The notes below the pieces were generated by a model. The model was not told where the DNA came from. It ran no database searches and saw only the letters and a program-made list of their open reading frames with translations. The position numbers and the translations under genes are program-made. Shown here in pieces: positions 36,700 to 49,309 of a DNA stretch of 64,000 bases. Each line of letters begins with the position of its first letter. Positions within the stretch are counted from its first letter, which is position 1. Source of the DNA: Gordionus sp. m RMFG-2023 (taxonomy: Eukaryota; Nematomorpha; Gordioida; Chordodea; Parachordodidae); the NCBI RefSeq assembly GCF_954871325.1, contig NC_088776.1:41744569-41808568 (forward strand), written 5' to 3'.

Positions 36700-37040
36700 A
36701 AACCGGAAAATAAGTCTGGGGTTCATGCGAGCCCGTGAGTTTTCTTCTAGACTATGCTAAACTCTAATGGTTATTTTTTTTACCAAAAATATATTATATT
36801 ATTTTAATATGGAGTCACATATAAAATTTTATAACAGAGTATATGATTTTACACCCTCAAAAGTAACTTATTAAATTTATTTTTTAGTAAATAAAAAAAT
36901 ATATATAAGAAAAAAAACACTATTTTGCATAATATATTGATTTAATTGAACAAAAAAGAGAATCTAAAACTACATTAAATAAAATTTTAACGGTATTTAA
37001 TTAAGACTTGGGTTTACTTTTCGAGGTTGTTATTGAGACC
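36700..37040. repeat. Dispersed repeat, copy 2 (~340 bp)
   Basis: Collinear with 27070-27410 in the same orientation. Shared blocks include CTTCTAGA, AACTCTAATGGTTA, TCACATATAAAATTTTATAAC and GAACAAAAAA. Copies differ by many indels, so the family is old. Confidence 0.65.
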
Positions 37041-37044
37041 AGTA

Positions 37045-37755
37045 ATTATTATTTTTTTAATATAATTTTCAAATAAATATATGGTTTTATATTCCACAAG
37101 AGCCTTATGCATAGTCTCAACTTTCCCTAAATATGGCTAAACCATCCCCGAAATTAGTAATAGATAAATTTAATATTGTATATTTTTAAAAATAATTTTT
37201 GAATAATGTAAAAATAAGTTAGTGGGAACAATTGAGATATCATAAAATAGTTTTGGTATTATCGAGGCTTGCCGCCTGATGCCTGTATGTTAGTAAGATG
37301 CTCCCGAAAATATTTTTAATTAAAAAATATGTTTTAAGACACGTTTTACTCCTCATAACAATATTAACAATTATCTAATCAGATACCAAGCAATAATATG
37401 TCGCCAAATGAGATTGGAAAGATGCCAGATCTTATCATTAATATAAAATCACAATTCATTAGCATAAAACATTTTTGACTTGAAAATTTTTTATCTTTCG
37501 TTATTCTTTTTTTAAACTAATTTTAAGTAAGAATGAGAATGACAAACTTATTTTTCCATTTTTTATACTAGATACCCTTTAATTTTAATAGTTTTATATG
37601 ACACTTAAAAAATAAAGTTGATAAATAACCATTTAAATCTTTAATTTAATTTTATATTCGGGGTTTTATTTAGAATTAAATATTTATTCGACTCATGTTA
37701 AAGTGTAGAAGCAACCAGATAAATAAATAGCTCCAGATTGAAAAATATTTTAGGC
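37045..37755. other. AT-rich sequence, nothing recognised
   Basis: No gene or repeat border is supported in this interval. Confidence 0.4.
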
Positions 37756-37759
37756 AACA

Positions 37760-39560
37760 CATAGGCGTATCTAGAATTTTCCTAGGGTGGGGGTTTCAAA
37801 GCTTTTCTCCCCCCACTTTTTAATGTCCGTGAATTTGACCCCGAACATTTGGATTTTTTATGGTTTTCAGCTTTATGAAATTTTCACATATTTTAAATTA
37901 TAAAAACTGGATTGATTTTTACTGAATTCGTACCGCTTTAAGCTCGATTTGTACTGTACCATTATCGTTTTCCATATATTGATCGTTAAATATTTGGCTC
38001 CAAAAATAGAAAATTTGTAAAATAGGTTAAAAAAGATTTTTTAATAGAAAATGAAAGAAAACCTTCCTCCTTCCTACGGGTGCATTGAAATCATTTTTAT
38101 CATTATTAATTTTTCTAGAAATCAAATTTATATTGAAGAAATATGAAAAGTTGGTCCCACCTTTTCGGGTTCACATTTTTTAAATTTTATATACTGGATT
38201 GATTTGCATCCATGTACAGCTTTAAACTCGATTTGTATTGCATTATTACTATCTTTTTCCAGATTGATAGCTAAATATTAGCCGCAAAAATTAAAAAATC
38301 TTTAAAATAGATTTAAAATTTTTTTTAATAGAAAACTACAGAGAACCTCTCCACCATCCTACTGGTACATTAAAATCATTTTTTATCATTATTAATTTTT
38401 CTAAAAATCAAATTTTTATTCACATTTTTTATATTTTTAAAATGGGATGAATTTATACTAGATTTGCATCCATTTATACCGTTTTAAACTCAATTGTGCC
38501 ATTACCATAATCCAGATATTGGCCGTTAAAAATATCACACCAAAGATTAAAAAAAATTTTAATTGGTTTTTGATTTTTTTTTAATAGAAAACGATAGAGA
38601 TAAGATATTTTTATCTTTTAAAAAAACCTATTTTAAAGATATTTTATTTACAGCACAAAATTTAAATAACTAATATCTGAAAAACGGTGTTGTTCAAATC
38701 AAACTGAAAACGGTACAAATCTGGTACAAATCCGTCCAATAGATAAACCAGTAAAAATCTAAAATGACTGGGCCAATTTCACGGATCTCAGTTGCCCCAC
38801 TTTTTTTAATTTTCATTTTTTTTTAATTTTTAAAATGGGATCGATCTTTACTCAAGATTTGTGCCCATTTGTAACGTTTTAATCGATTTGTACCAATACG
38901 GTTTCCTGATATTGACAGTCAAATATTTGGTGCCAAAAATAAAAATTTAAAATGGATTAAAAAAAATATTTTTAATAGATAGCGATAAAGAACCTTCTTT
39001 CATTTCTAATCGCGCTTTGAAATTATTTTTAACATTATAATTTTCCCAAAAATCAATACAATTTTAAAAATATAACGTTAATTTTTAATGAAGACAAAAA
39101 AGATTTTATAACATTTTTGGAAGGAGAAAAGGTTCTCTATCGTCTATTTAAAAAAATAGAAATTATTATAGGTATTAAAATTTCAACGGTCAATATCTGG
39201 AAAATGATAATGGCACAAATCTTGTTTTAAACAGTACAAAGCCATCCTGTTATAATTTTTAAAAATGTGAAATTTGCAAAAAGGTGGAGTCAACTACACA
39301 TTTTTTTAACCCAAAATTTATTTTTAGAAAAATTAGTAAATATAAAAATGATTTTTAAAGCACCAGTAAGAAGGAGGAAATGTTTTATATCGCTTTCTAT
39401 TAAAAAAAAAATTACTGTCTCCTATTGTTTATGTTCAATATCTAAAAAAGGTAAAAATAGAGTTAAAAACAGTACAAATAGATATAAATCGAGTATAAAT
39501 CGATCCCGTTTTAAACATCTTAAAAATGTAAAATGCAAAAAGATGGGGAAACTTAAGTAA
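37760..39560. repeat. Cluster of ~150-270 bp repeat units in mixed orientation
   Basis: Units share TTTAAACTCGATTTGTA, a TATTGGCCGTTAAATATT-like block, TTTTTTAATAGAAAA and ATCATTATTAATTTTTCTA. Forward units lie at about 37850-38130, 38160-38420, 38440-38600 and 38830-39060. Inverted units lie at about 38610-38770, 39080-39260 and 39290-39550. A transposon-like left edge, GGCGTATCTAGAATTTTCC...GGTGGGGG, precedes the cluster. The 97-codon open frame at 39267-39560 lies in an inverted unit and is not a gene. Confidence 0.7.
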
Positions 39561-39564
39561 ATTT

Positions 39565-42500
39565 TAGAAAAATGTCTAATTTGCACTTAAGGAAATTTTT
39601 TTTGAGCATTCAATATTTATTCTAAGCAAGATAATATAAGTCTTTCAATTTGGCATTATGCATATTACATGAAAACAAATTTATCTTAATTGCATCTTTA
39701 AAAATTGTGATTTGTATCTAGATATATTTTAGTTTACTGGTCTGTATCAAAATACATTTTTATGTAGCGTAATCTAGATATATTTAAAAAGATCTTCCAA
39801 CAATTCTAGGGGAGCCCATATAATTTATCAAACCAAACACATTTGATATTCAGAATAACAAATTCCTTCAGCAAAACACATGTTGCCTAGACCTTTTTTT
39901 CAAAACTTCATAACATAATATTTTAGGAATATGGTGGACATTTTAATACAGGTGGTTTCTTGCTTTTATACTACAAAATTCTCTACAATTTAGTATTCAA
40001 GCTCAAATCTATTTCCATCACTAAAAACTATTTGCACCCCAGGATTAATGTACTTCTCTTATTTGAGTCTTTTTGTTTTTGGCATGTCAACACAGGATTT
40101 TTTGCCTTATACGTAATACAATTCGAGGGACATTTTTTATGGTAAAATATCTATGAGGGTATAAAAAATTTCAAGAATATACTCAAGACTTGAAAAAAAA
40201 ACTCACAATTTAAGCAAATTTTTATTAATTGTAAAAAAAATAATGAACTTCTTAAACTTAATTCCTTTACCTAATAGATTTTTGATTATAATTTGTCTAA
40301 ATTACCATCTAGTCATATTGCAGATCAGCATTTCTATTTTATATTTTTCATTTTGAAAATAGAACTTTGAATTTTAGCATTAAATCAAAACTTATTTTCT
40401 CAAATTATGTTATCATTATTCTTAGTATATTTCGATAGTTATTTCATTTTAAACCTTTTAATTGATTTTTAGCCACTTATCTTATTTAAAGCCAAAATGT
40501 ATCACATTAGCCACGGTTTTTTTATATTTCAAATATAGCTCAACTTTGAAGAGAGAAAATAAAAATTAACTCGTTTTTTATGATGCTCAACCAATTTTCT
40601 TTGGCATGTAGATTTACTGAATTAACCGATTTTTAGCCAAATTATAATTTTAAGTAATATAACGTTTTAGAAAGTCTTATTTGGTTTAATAAACCATAGC
40701 AATCACACGAGTTTACCAAAAATAGGCAAGAACTAAAGCTGAATTATCTTTTCCTTTTAATCATTGTTTTATTTATCAGGGTTATTTTTATCCGGTGATG
40801 TAATTTATTTCAAAGGTTTTGTTATGATATCATGGAAGGAAAATCATCTTTAAAGCAGTTCAATTACATTTGTGTGAAACATTTTGAGCATAAATTATGT
40901 AAAGTTTTATAATTAGATATTTAATTTTATAACTTATATTCTGTAAAAAAAAGTTATATTCCCACCTTGTTTTTTTATATAATGATATATAATGCATAAA
41001 AAAACTTCATCATATTTTATATAGTTATATTTATAATAATTTTTATGAATATGATACATTCCAACTCCAACTAAATTCAAAAAAATAATAATAAATAAAA
41101 TGACTAAATGTTACATAAAGAGGAGGAAAGATGAAAATTATAAATGACATAATTGGAGAGAAGAAAAGAAATAAAATTCTCACCTTCCTATTTTAAAAAA
41201 GTTATTAAATCTTATCATTTCATGTTTAATTTTATAAATGTTAACATAATAATACAATAAAGCCTTTAAAGGTAATCATTTTAATGATGATCACCTCCAT
41301 TTTGACTCCCTTATTGATCATCTTTTTAGCGATTGATAACTTACCCAAGAAATCTGCAAATCAAATTTTTCGGCCTTAGCTCACCTGTTGCGTATTGGAG
41401 ATGTATTTTAGGTCTAAAGCTAACCCATGGCTCAGTGCCCAAATTCCATATGGATAAAATCTCAGACTCAATATTTATTTTATTCTTTATGCATTAAAAT
41501 TTAATATTCAGTAATAACTTTGATGATTTAATGATGAATATCCATTTATTCTCATATATATAAAATATGATACGAATATAAATATGGAATATTTTGTACC
41601 TCGTAATTTTTTAAAACTTTTCTTATTTTTTAAATTCATATAAAAATTGTAATTCTGAATCAGCTAAAACTATTAATTTTATTGATGATACCAACCCTGT
41701 AGACTCTAACTTAACTTATCTATTATTTACCAATCATTTTTTGATTTATATAACTTATTTTAAAAAAAATTCATAATATTGTATTATATAATAAGGGCCA
41801 AACTAAAACCTTTAGGGACACGTGGTGAAAATATATATGGAGTCCGCTTTAAAACCCTCAGTTTACCTTACCTAAGACCTAAGAAAATGAAATCAAAATT
41901 AACAAAAGTTAAGAAATCAAAATTATTGAACAAGAGCCAAAATTTAGCGACCCCTAAAATGGCCACCCGAGATGCTGCCCTACCAGCTTCCCTTTTGCAC
42001 GGGTTTTTAAACTGGTGACGTTGTGCTCGCTAGCTCATTCCATTTAATATAGTAGATGCATCAATGATTTTTATCTAAGGAGGTGCTTAAAGGTTATAAA
42101 AAAGTTAAAGAGTGCTCAGGTCATAAAATCATAAAAAGTGATATTTTGGCAGCAACTTTAGATCCATTAATTTTTTTTAAAAATAAACCTAAGAATGCTT
42201 AAAAAGAAAAAATAAATGGGGGGTGGGGGGATTTTGGCCTTCTCAATAAAAAAATATTGTAGGATTGCTTATAATTTTTAGAGGGTATATATAAATATAT
42301 TGAACAAAACGACACTTCTATTGTATAATTTAATTAAATAATAATTGTATATAGATTAAACGTACGAAAAAAGATAGGCGCAATGGAATTACAAATCATC
42401 ATGATAAGGCTTATTTTTTTAAAAAATAAAAATTTACACCTATAAACGATACAGGTGAAAGAAGAAAAAAAATGTCTTTTGTAAACACAAAAATAATTAT

Positions 42501-43985
42501 AGTGGAAAAAAATTTTCCCATGCAAAATATCAACTTATCATTTATATATCCGTTTTATTATATTGACTCTTTTTTATGTGTCAAAGTGAATAATTAACAA
42601 AAATATTATATTAAATTATGCGTACATGTAATTATAATTATATATAATAACTAAAATATTAATGAAGGGAACCATAAATTTTATTAATTTAAAATTTACA
42701 AATGTTTTATTTATCGCATGCTATAATTTCTAAACAAGCCCGAAAGGTAATGCCAAACCCCAAAATCATTTTTTTTAGAACCTGAACTAAAAATAAAATG
42801 TTTAAGCTAGCATAGGAAACGGCCTTAAGCCAACGGCAACAATATATTTTATTTGCTTATAGAATAGAATATTAAAAATTCGATTATGTTCAATGAAATG
42901 TAAAGCTATACTATAAAAAAAATTAATTTCTATATTTATTCTGGTCGGGCGGATAAATTATTTTTATTTGAGGTCAAGCTTAATTAAAATAAATTTCGAA
43001 ATCAGGCCGGATCGGGCAAATTATTTTAAGACAATTTCGGATGGGACCGAGTTTAAAAAATTAGGCCCGATGTAGATCACTAATAAAATTGTTATTCAGA
43101 AACTATAGTTAGCACTACCTTTCAATGTACCAGTGGAAATACTTTAAGTTTGGCTAAAAATGTGTTTAAAGATAAACCGGGACGCCTCACTGATAAAATT
43201 TTGATAATATTTTATTAAAAGTTAACAAGAATATTTTCTCATTTAATATGTATAAATAAAATATAAACTTGAATAAAAAAGTTTGGTTTACTTCAAAATT
43301 TAAGTTTAAAGATAAATTTCCTATTTAAATATTATGAACGCCTTGCCTTATATTATTATTTCTAAAAATATATATATCTTAAATGTGTCTTAAAAAATTG
43401 ATGTATAACTTTAATGCCATGTATAAGCATCTAGATACATTTGAAAATATCTTTAAGAACTTTGGATAGTAATAAGAAACCTTCTTTGAAAATTTAATTA
43501 ATCATGCTTAACTATTTCATATTTCTTCCCAAGATTATTTCCACATCAGGGATATAACCAATATAATTATGAAAAATTACCTTAGCCAAATCAATACTAC
43601 CTGTTAGATATATAGGCTCTAGTGGAAATTGATATTAAATAAAGAACTCCATGTTTAGAGCTTATTTTTGTTTCATTCAAATTTTATTTATTTGTTTTAT
43701 GTATATAATTTTATAATTATAATTATGACTTCTTTTTAAAATGTAATCAGTAGTTATAGTTAATTAAAACTCCTTCTGAGAATAAAACTGGTAGTTTGTA
43801 GTTAAACTAAATTTATGATGGTTTTGTCCAATCCCTGCTAGAAGCAATCCCCAGTTCAAAAAATCTTCTGCTCACCAATAGAATAGCTATTTATTATAGG
43901 TTTGTAATTTAAAACTCTCAAAAACTATATACAGAAAACTTCTTCTATCACCAAATCGCTAAGTAATTTAATTAAACTTTATAGC
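39565..43985. other. Gene-poor AT-rich stretch
   Basis: No gene is supported. Small open frames at 39960-40145, 41779-42018 and 42334-42525 (minus strand) show no family resemblance or splice context. A degraded GGCCCG repeat at 42940-43082 is listed separately. Confidence 0.45.
42940..43082. repeat. Right part of a GGCCCG-rich short hAT
   Basis: Contains GGTCGGGCGG and AGGCCGGATCGGGC, and ends GGCCCGATGTAGATCACTA, the family's right end. The left end is missing. Confidence 0.6.
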
Positions 43986-43988
43986 TAT

Positions 43989-45319
43989 TAGTGTTGTAAA
44001 AAGCTACTTTTAAAAGTAGCCCGATATCGCTACCACTATTTTACAAAAAAAGGTAGCTCGCTATTAGCTACTTCGCTACTTTAGAATTTTTTTTAAATAT
44101 TTTTTACAGGATATTTCTATTTACACAAATAAAAAATATGACTAAAATTTTAAATAAAAAAAATTAATTTATTGCCATCACAATAAATAACATTCTATTA
44201 TCATCCCTAAGTCTAAAGCGACAATCAGAAAGTATAAGCTATAAATGATCGTTCAGCACTAGCATGCAATGATTTCATATTTTGTATATAAGAAAAATCA
44301 TCAAAAATTTTCATTTCATTATTTTTAGATTTATAAAAATGCTTCTAAAGGATTTTCAATAGTATTATTTATTTCAAAAATGTTATCTATAGTAGGTGGC
44401 GTTTTGATCTTGCTAGGGTCAGTTTAAAATTATAATAGTAATAGTTAGAATAAAAATTATGTAGGGGATAAGTGGATGGCCATGTTTGCTAACTTTCCAG
44501 GCCACTATCCTTTAGCTTTTTATTATTGGACCAATTTCTTCAAAATTGGTGTGGTTAATTTTAAGCATGTCTAACATCCAGATAATAATTTATAAAATAT
44601 AATCATTAAGAGTCTGATGATAAAATAAAATTTTAAAATAATTATTTAGTAATTTTTAATTTATAATATAACTCTTGATATATTTTATATGGACAGTTAA
44701 AACAAACCAGGTTTGGACTGGGCCAGAAAATAAACTTTCACATAAACTCATCGCTCAAAATCAATTATAGATACAGCTTTGATTCAATTTTTATTTTAAA
44801 GATTAGGGATTAGGCTGCACATTGATATTAATTTGATATATTACTCTAAAATGTTTCCTCGTTGAAGCTACTAGTCATGCTTGATGATATAGCCTTCCGG
44901 CAAATCTTACAATGAAATTTATACCCTGTGTTAATTTTTTTTATCTAGATTAAAATATTTTGTGAATTCAGGAAGAGGAAATTCCATATTATTATCATTT
45001 CAGGATTACTTTGTCGATATGATCTGTAAACAAAATTCTCTATCGTCAAGATTTTAATTTATTTTGTAAACTTGATTTATAATGCAGATTCATAATCAAA
45101 TAAAATAAAAAGATGATGATTTTAGAATTATTTATAAAAATATTTTAATAATTTTTATGTGATTTATTATATAAAACTGAAAGTAAGGAAGTAGCGCGCT
45201 ATACTTTCTTAATTAGAAGTGAGCCTCCGCTATCGATATTTTTTTTAAAGTAGCGTGCTAAAGATACCCCTACTGAAATAAGTGGCTCGCTATAGTAGCG
45301 CGCTACTTTAACAACACGG
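43989..45319 (-). mobile_element. Degraded hAT element with GTAGC-rich ends and a BED zinc finger remnant
   Basis: The left end TAGTGTTGTAAAAAGCTACT is inverted with the right ...AGTAGCGCGCTACTTTAACAACAC. Repeated GTAGC/GCTAC motifs fill about 100 bases at each end. On the minus strand at about 44922-44858 the frame reads FHCKICRKAISSSMTSSF, a BED-type finger with its CxxC pair, as in hAT transposases. The rest of the coding region is unreadable. Flanks do not show a clear duplication, so the copy is old. Confidence 0.7.
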
Positions 45320-46535
45320 GCCGATATCTGGCAAATTCAATCCATTTTATTTATTAAAATAAATATAAATCTAACCCTAGAGATCTCGTTTAGATCTATT
45401 CTAGCCCACATCCTCCCATGCTTACGTAATTTAGGGAAAAATCTTTAAACCCCTCCCCCAAAAGAAAGTAGAGGGAATATATTATTAAAATTTTATTTGT
45501 CAAAATTAAATATGGAATTTTTGAAAGTTTTTAAGAAGTAAATAAATTCTTGATTTTCTATGAATATATTAAATATATATTTTTTAAATTTGATATTAGA
45601 CGCAGAGTTCCCTACCACCAAAAATTAAAATGAAACTTAATATTCCGAAGCAATAGTCAGTAGCTGATTGGATTTTATAGGAAATAAATATGACCTAAGA
45701 TCGGATCTTTTTAACTTTAAATTCAGCTAATTTTCTTGTGGTCAGGAGTGAAGTGAACGTGGTGTAAATCAACCCAACTCTGGCTGTGAATAAACTAAAA
45801 TATATTGAACCAAGAAAAGAAGAGGAGTGAAATATTTAAGTAGAAATTAATGACATAGTAAATAAATAAAAAATGTAAATGAAAAGAGGTATTATAATGG
45901 AAACATATGATAGAAAAGAATATTAAGGTTAAGAAGATTTAAAACAAAGTCTCGAGTAAAATAAGATAGGAACTGACCCCCCGATTATAACAAGAACAAA
46001 GATAATATTTTCAATAAAAATATAATTATTTTTTTAAAATTATTAATATATTATTAATAATAACGTTTTCTAGTTATTCTGATTTCGTAGTATTATCATG
46101 TTACAATCGTTTCTTTGAACTTTTTCCTCTGTTTCAAATTTAATTATGCCGTTAGAAATGATCATACTTAAAATTATTTAATCGAAGTTGTAATGAACAC
46201 AATATGATAAATTTTTTTTATTAATTATAGAAAGATTCAACGCTCTATCTAATTAAGGATTTAACTCTTTAATTGTTTAATAAGATCGAACTGGGAAAAT
46301 TCCGGAAAACTTATTCTAATCATAAAAAAAATTGTATAATTAATCAAATGATAAAAATATGTAATATGCTTTTAAATTCTAAGGTCGTGTCTTGGTCCTT
46401 CTTATTTAAACTTATTTATGTTTAGCCCAAAATGAACATATTATGAACTAGGACATTCTATTTTGATTTGTTTTTTAGTTAAGAAATTTGATTTTTTTAA
46501 CGAAATTTGATATAATATTATTCGACCACATTATT
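45320..46535. other. AT-rich sequence, nothing recognised
   Basis: A purine-rich tract lies near 45790-45960. No exon or element border is supported. Confidence 0.4.
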
Positions 46536-46539
46536 CAAA

Positions 46540-47990
46540 CTATGAATAGTGAAGTAGATAATCATTACCTTGGAAATAATTTAAAATGAAATTATTAACT
46601 TGATAGGAAATAAAATCGTAGGAAAAAAAATTGTCAATGGTATTTAAAACGCAATATATTTTTCCGTAACATTAGATCGCGCACCACATAAGCCACCAGA
46701 AACAATTAACCTTAGCGATATGTAGAACTTAAGAACAACTCCGTTAAAATAAATGAAGGATTTGTTGGCTTTCTAAAAATCGATTCCAGTACTGGCTAGG
46801 CCTTGGTAGAAACATTTATATCATTATCTAAATAAATAGGGATTATAGGTAAAAAAAATTTGCGTGGGCAAGGTTACGATAATGGATCAAATATGAGAGG
46901 ATGTTATAAAAGGGTAGAATATTACAAATAGATCGGAGAGCGTTTTTTATACCTTGTGATTGTCACAGCTTAAACCTGCTATTTGGTGACATGGGCAATC
47001 ATCATTTTGCAAAATCATTTTTTATCATTCGTTTATTGAAACGCGATGGGAATGTAAGATGGAGAGTGTAAAGGCCATTAGAAATCAGATTGGTAATATT
47101 TACGATGTACTAATAGACGTATTCAAAAAACTAATGATCTCAAATGCTGCACAAAAGCCATTTCATTGGCTAAAGAATTAAAAAAATTTCATTTTTAATA
47201 ACTCTTTGGTTTAATATATTAACCCAGCTGAATTTAGTAAGGTTATGCAAAAGACAATATTGAATTGGAAAGTCATTACACTTATATAAAGTACGCAAGA
47301 TATTTTAGATCACTTTAAAGAAAACGGCTTTTAGAATTATCTTAACTCAGCGAAAAAGCTTGCGCAGGGATCGGAAATGAGTTTAGAAGGACAGTGATTT
47401 CCTTCAATAACATTATTCGTAGACAGAAAATTGGAAACCATTCTTATGAAGATGACGCGCCTATACATGATCCTCAAAAAGAATATGGGATTGAATATTT
47501 CAATGCATTACTAGATCAAGTGAGAAATTTGTTGGAAACGTTTCTAGAATTTAAAGATCATTTTAGATTCTTATTTAATATACCAGAATTGATAAATGCG
47601 CCTGAAATAGAGCTAAAGGAAAGATGTTGAAATTAAATATTTTATCCACAGATTAGGATACGTTAGGAAGCGATGTTAATCCGCAAATGGTAATTGAATT
47701 AAATTTTTAGTGAATATATTAAGCAAGCATCCCATAAAAACTTTGAAATTTTAAGCTATATTAACACCAATAAGTTAAACAAAGCCTTGTATTAAGGATT
47801 ACTTTAACAATAACTATGGTAGCATTCGCAGAACGCAGCTTCTCGCTCAAATTAATTAACTGCATAGCACAGGACCGACTTGTTACTCTCTTTAATTTGA
47901 ATAGAAAATTCGTTAAATTATCCTGACATAATATCCTCTTTTTCATATAAAAAGGCGAGGAAGATAATAAAATTGCAATATTTTATTATG
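46540..47990 (+). pseudogene. Decayed hAT transposase (DUF4371/ZMYM1-like type)
   Basis: In shifting + frames the following hAT pieces appear in order: NEIINLIGNKI, YFSVTLD (family YFSIxxD), a GQGYDNGxNMRG-like block near 46865-46900, then a CSCHSLNLLLGDMGNSS-like block near 46965-47005. An open stretch at 47394-47630 (IRRQKIGN..., EYFNALLDQVRNLLETFLEF) is followed by the remains of the C-terminal dimerisation region near 47820-47960. There are many stops and several frame changes. No terminal repeats were found. Confidence 0.68.
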
Positions 47991-48074
47991 ATTATATTCA
48001 TTTTTATGATGTGTATTACACATGAGTTCACATTGCAAAAAATTATCAAAAAAGATTAGATATATTGTGTTTTT

Positions 48075-48830
48075 TTAAGGGGTCATTAATTTCTTGGGCT
48101 GGGCCGACAAAAAGTCTCGGCACGGCGCTGCCTTTGTTCGAAACTAAATTACATCCTTTCTAGGCTGTCCTAGAGGAAACTATATAGCTGGCCAAACCGA
48201 CTACTGTTCAAAAATAAGATCGCCCACCTGGCCTAAGAAATGTTAAGTACATAAAAATGATAAGAATTACTATTAAAAAGATAAGAAATTCATTATAATT
48301 GCATGGTGATATAAAATAGTCATGAAAAAAAGGTTAGATAGTGGATTACAATAATGTAATAAATTTCTACTTATTACATTGATAGTTAGAAAATAACAAA
48401 TTCTTCCTTTTCAATATAATATTATATAAAAATTTTTATAAAAAACTTTCGATATTTGCCAGGGGCCTATAGAAATCAAAATTTTATGCCCAGCCCAGAT
48501 TTGAGAAAGAAAATTCAAGCATGGCCCCCGGCTCGGATTTAAAAAAAAACATTAATTTTCGAACCGGAATATTTTTAAAATATTTTTTAGCCCGCCCTGG
48601 ATTATTTAAATTTTATTATTTTTAATAATTTTGGATGTATTTTGCAAATTGATTTAAAGGGAAATTGAAAATATGAACTATAAATAATATTAAACACTCA
48701 ATTATGTGTTTTTTAAACTGATTAATGGATATAATTTGAATTTATTATTTTTATCAACTTGTCCCTTAAAATCTTACCATTTTTTAGCCCATTCGTCACG
48801 TTCCAGGCCTGAAGATCTCTGATATTTATT
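48075..48830. repeat. Degraded GGCCCG-rich short hAT copies
   Basis: GGGCTGGGCCGAC at 48096, GGGGCCTA..GCCCAGCCCAG at 48470-48500, AGCCCGCCCTGG at 48589, and CCAGGCCTGAAGATCTCTG near 48803 are family motifs. They probably represent one or two broken copies. Confidence 0.45.
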
Positions 48831-49013
48831 ACATTTCTATAAATATATATACTTGCTGAATAATATATGATAAACGGGTTTATAAATGAAATTGGGGCTA
48901 TATTATGTATCATATAATATAATATCAGATATTTCTAGAAAAAATAGTAAAATAAAATATATTATTACTGGCCACCGATTGAGTATATGACAACATTTCT
49001 AAAGTTTCTAACA

Positions 49014-49019
49014 TTTATT
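49014..49019 (-). terminator. Candidate polyadenylation signal of the lipocalin gene
   Basis: AATAAA on the minus strand, 38 bases after the lipocalin stop codon; the position is typical but the motif is common here. Confidence 0.4.
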
Positions 49020-49056
49020 ATATTATAAAAAAATATTTTGCAACAATTTCGCCGCA

Positions 49057-49309
49057 TTATTGATAATTATTTAAGCATTCTTTGTGAATCATTTTCATTG
49101 TCTCGACGGATCTCTTGACACGATTGCCACTTTTATCGGCCCATTGAGACTTCGATTCAAACCGAACAATGCCCTTCTCTAACTCTAATTTGTGTTTGCA
49201 GTCATATCTTCTTGAAATAATGTATAATTTTTTAGGATCGACGCATAAGTGAGACTTGATCGTACTAAGTATTTGACACCATTTTAACTTAGGTATATCT
49301 TTATTTCTC
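49057..49309 (-). CDS. Lipocalin terminal exon
   Basis: Acceptor TTTATTAG at phase 2, then RNKDIPKLKWCQILSTIKSH, VDPKKLYIISRRYDC, a basic KR-rich stretch, and stop after LNNYQ. Confidence 0.72.

Noticed and set aside
39267-39560. 97-codon + strand frame
   Set aside because: It lies in an inverted unit of the repeat cluster and is lysine-rich low-complexity sequence.
41779-42018. 79-codon + strand frame
   Set aside because: No family resemblance and no exon context. The composition is mildly less AT-rich but not convincing as a gene.
47761-47946. Minus-strand 61-codon frame
   Set aside because: It is antisense to the decayed hAT C-terminus on the + strand.
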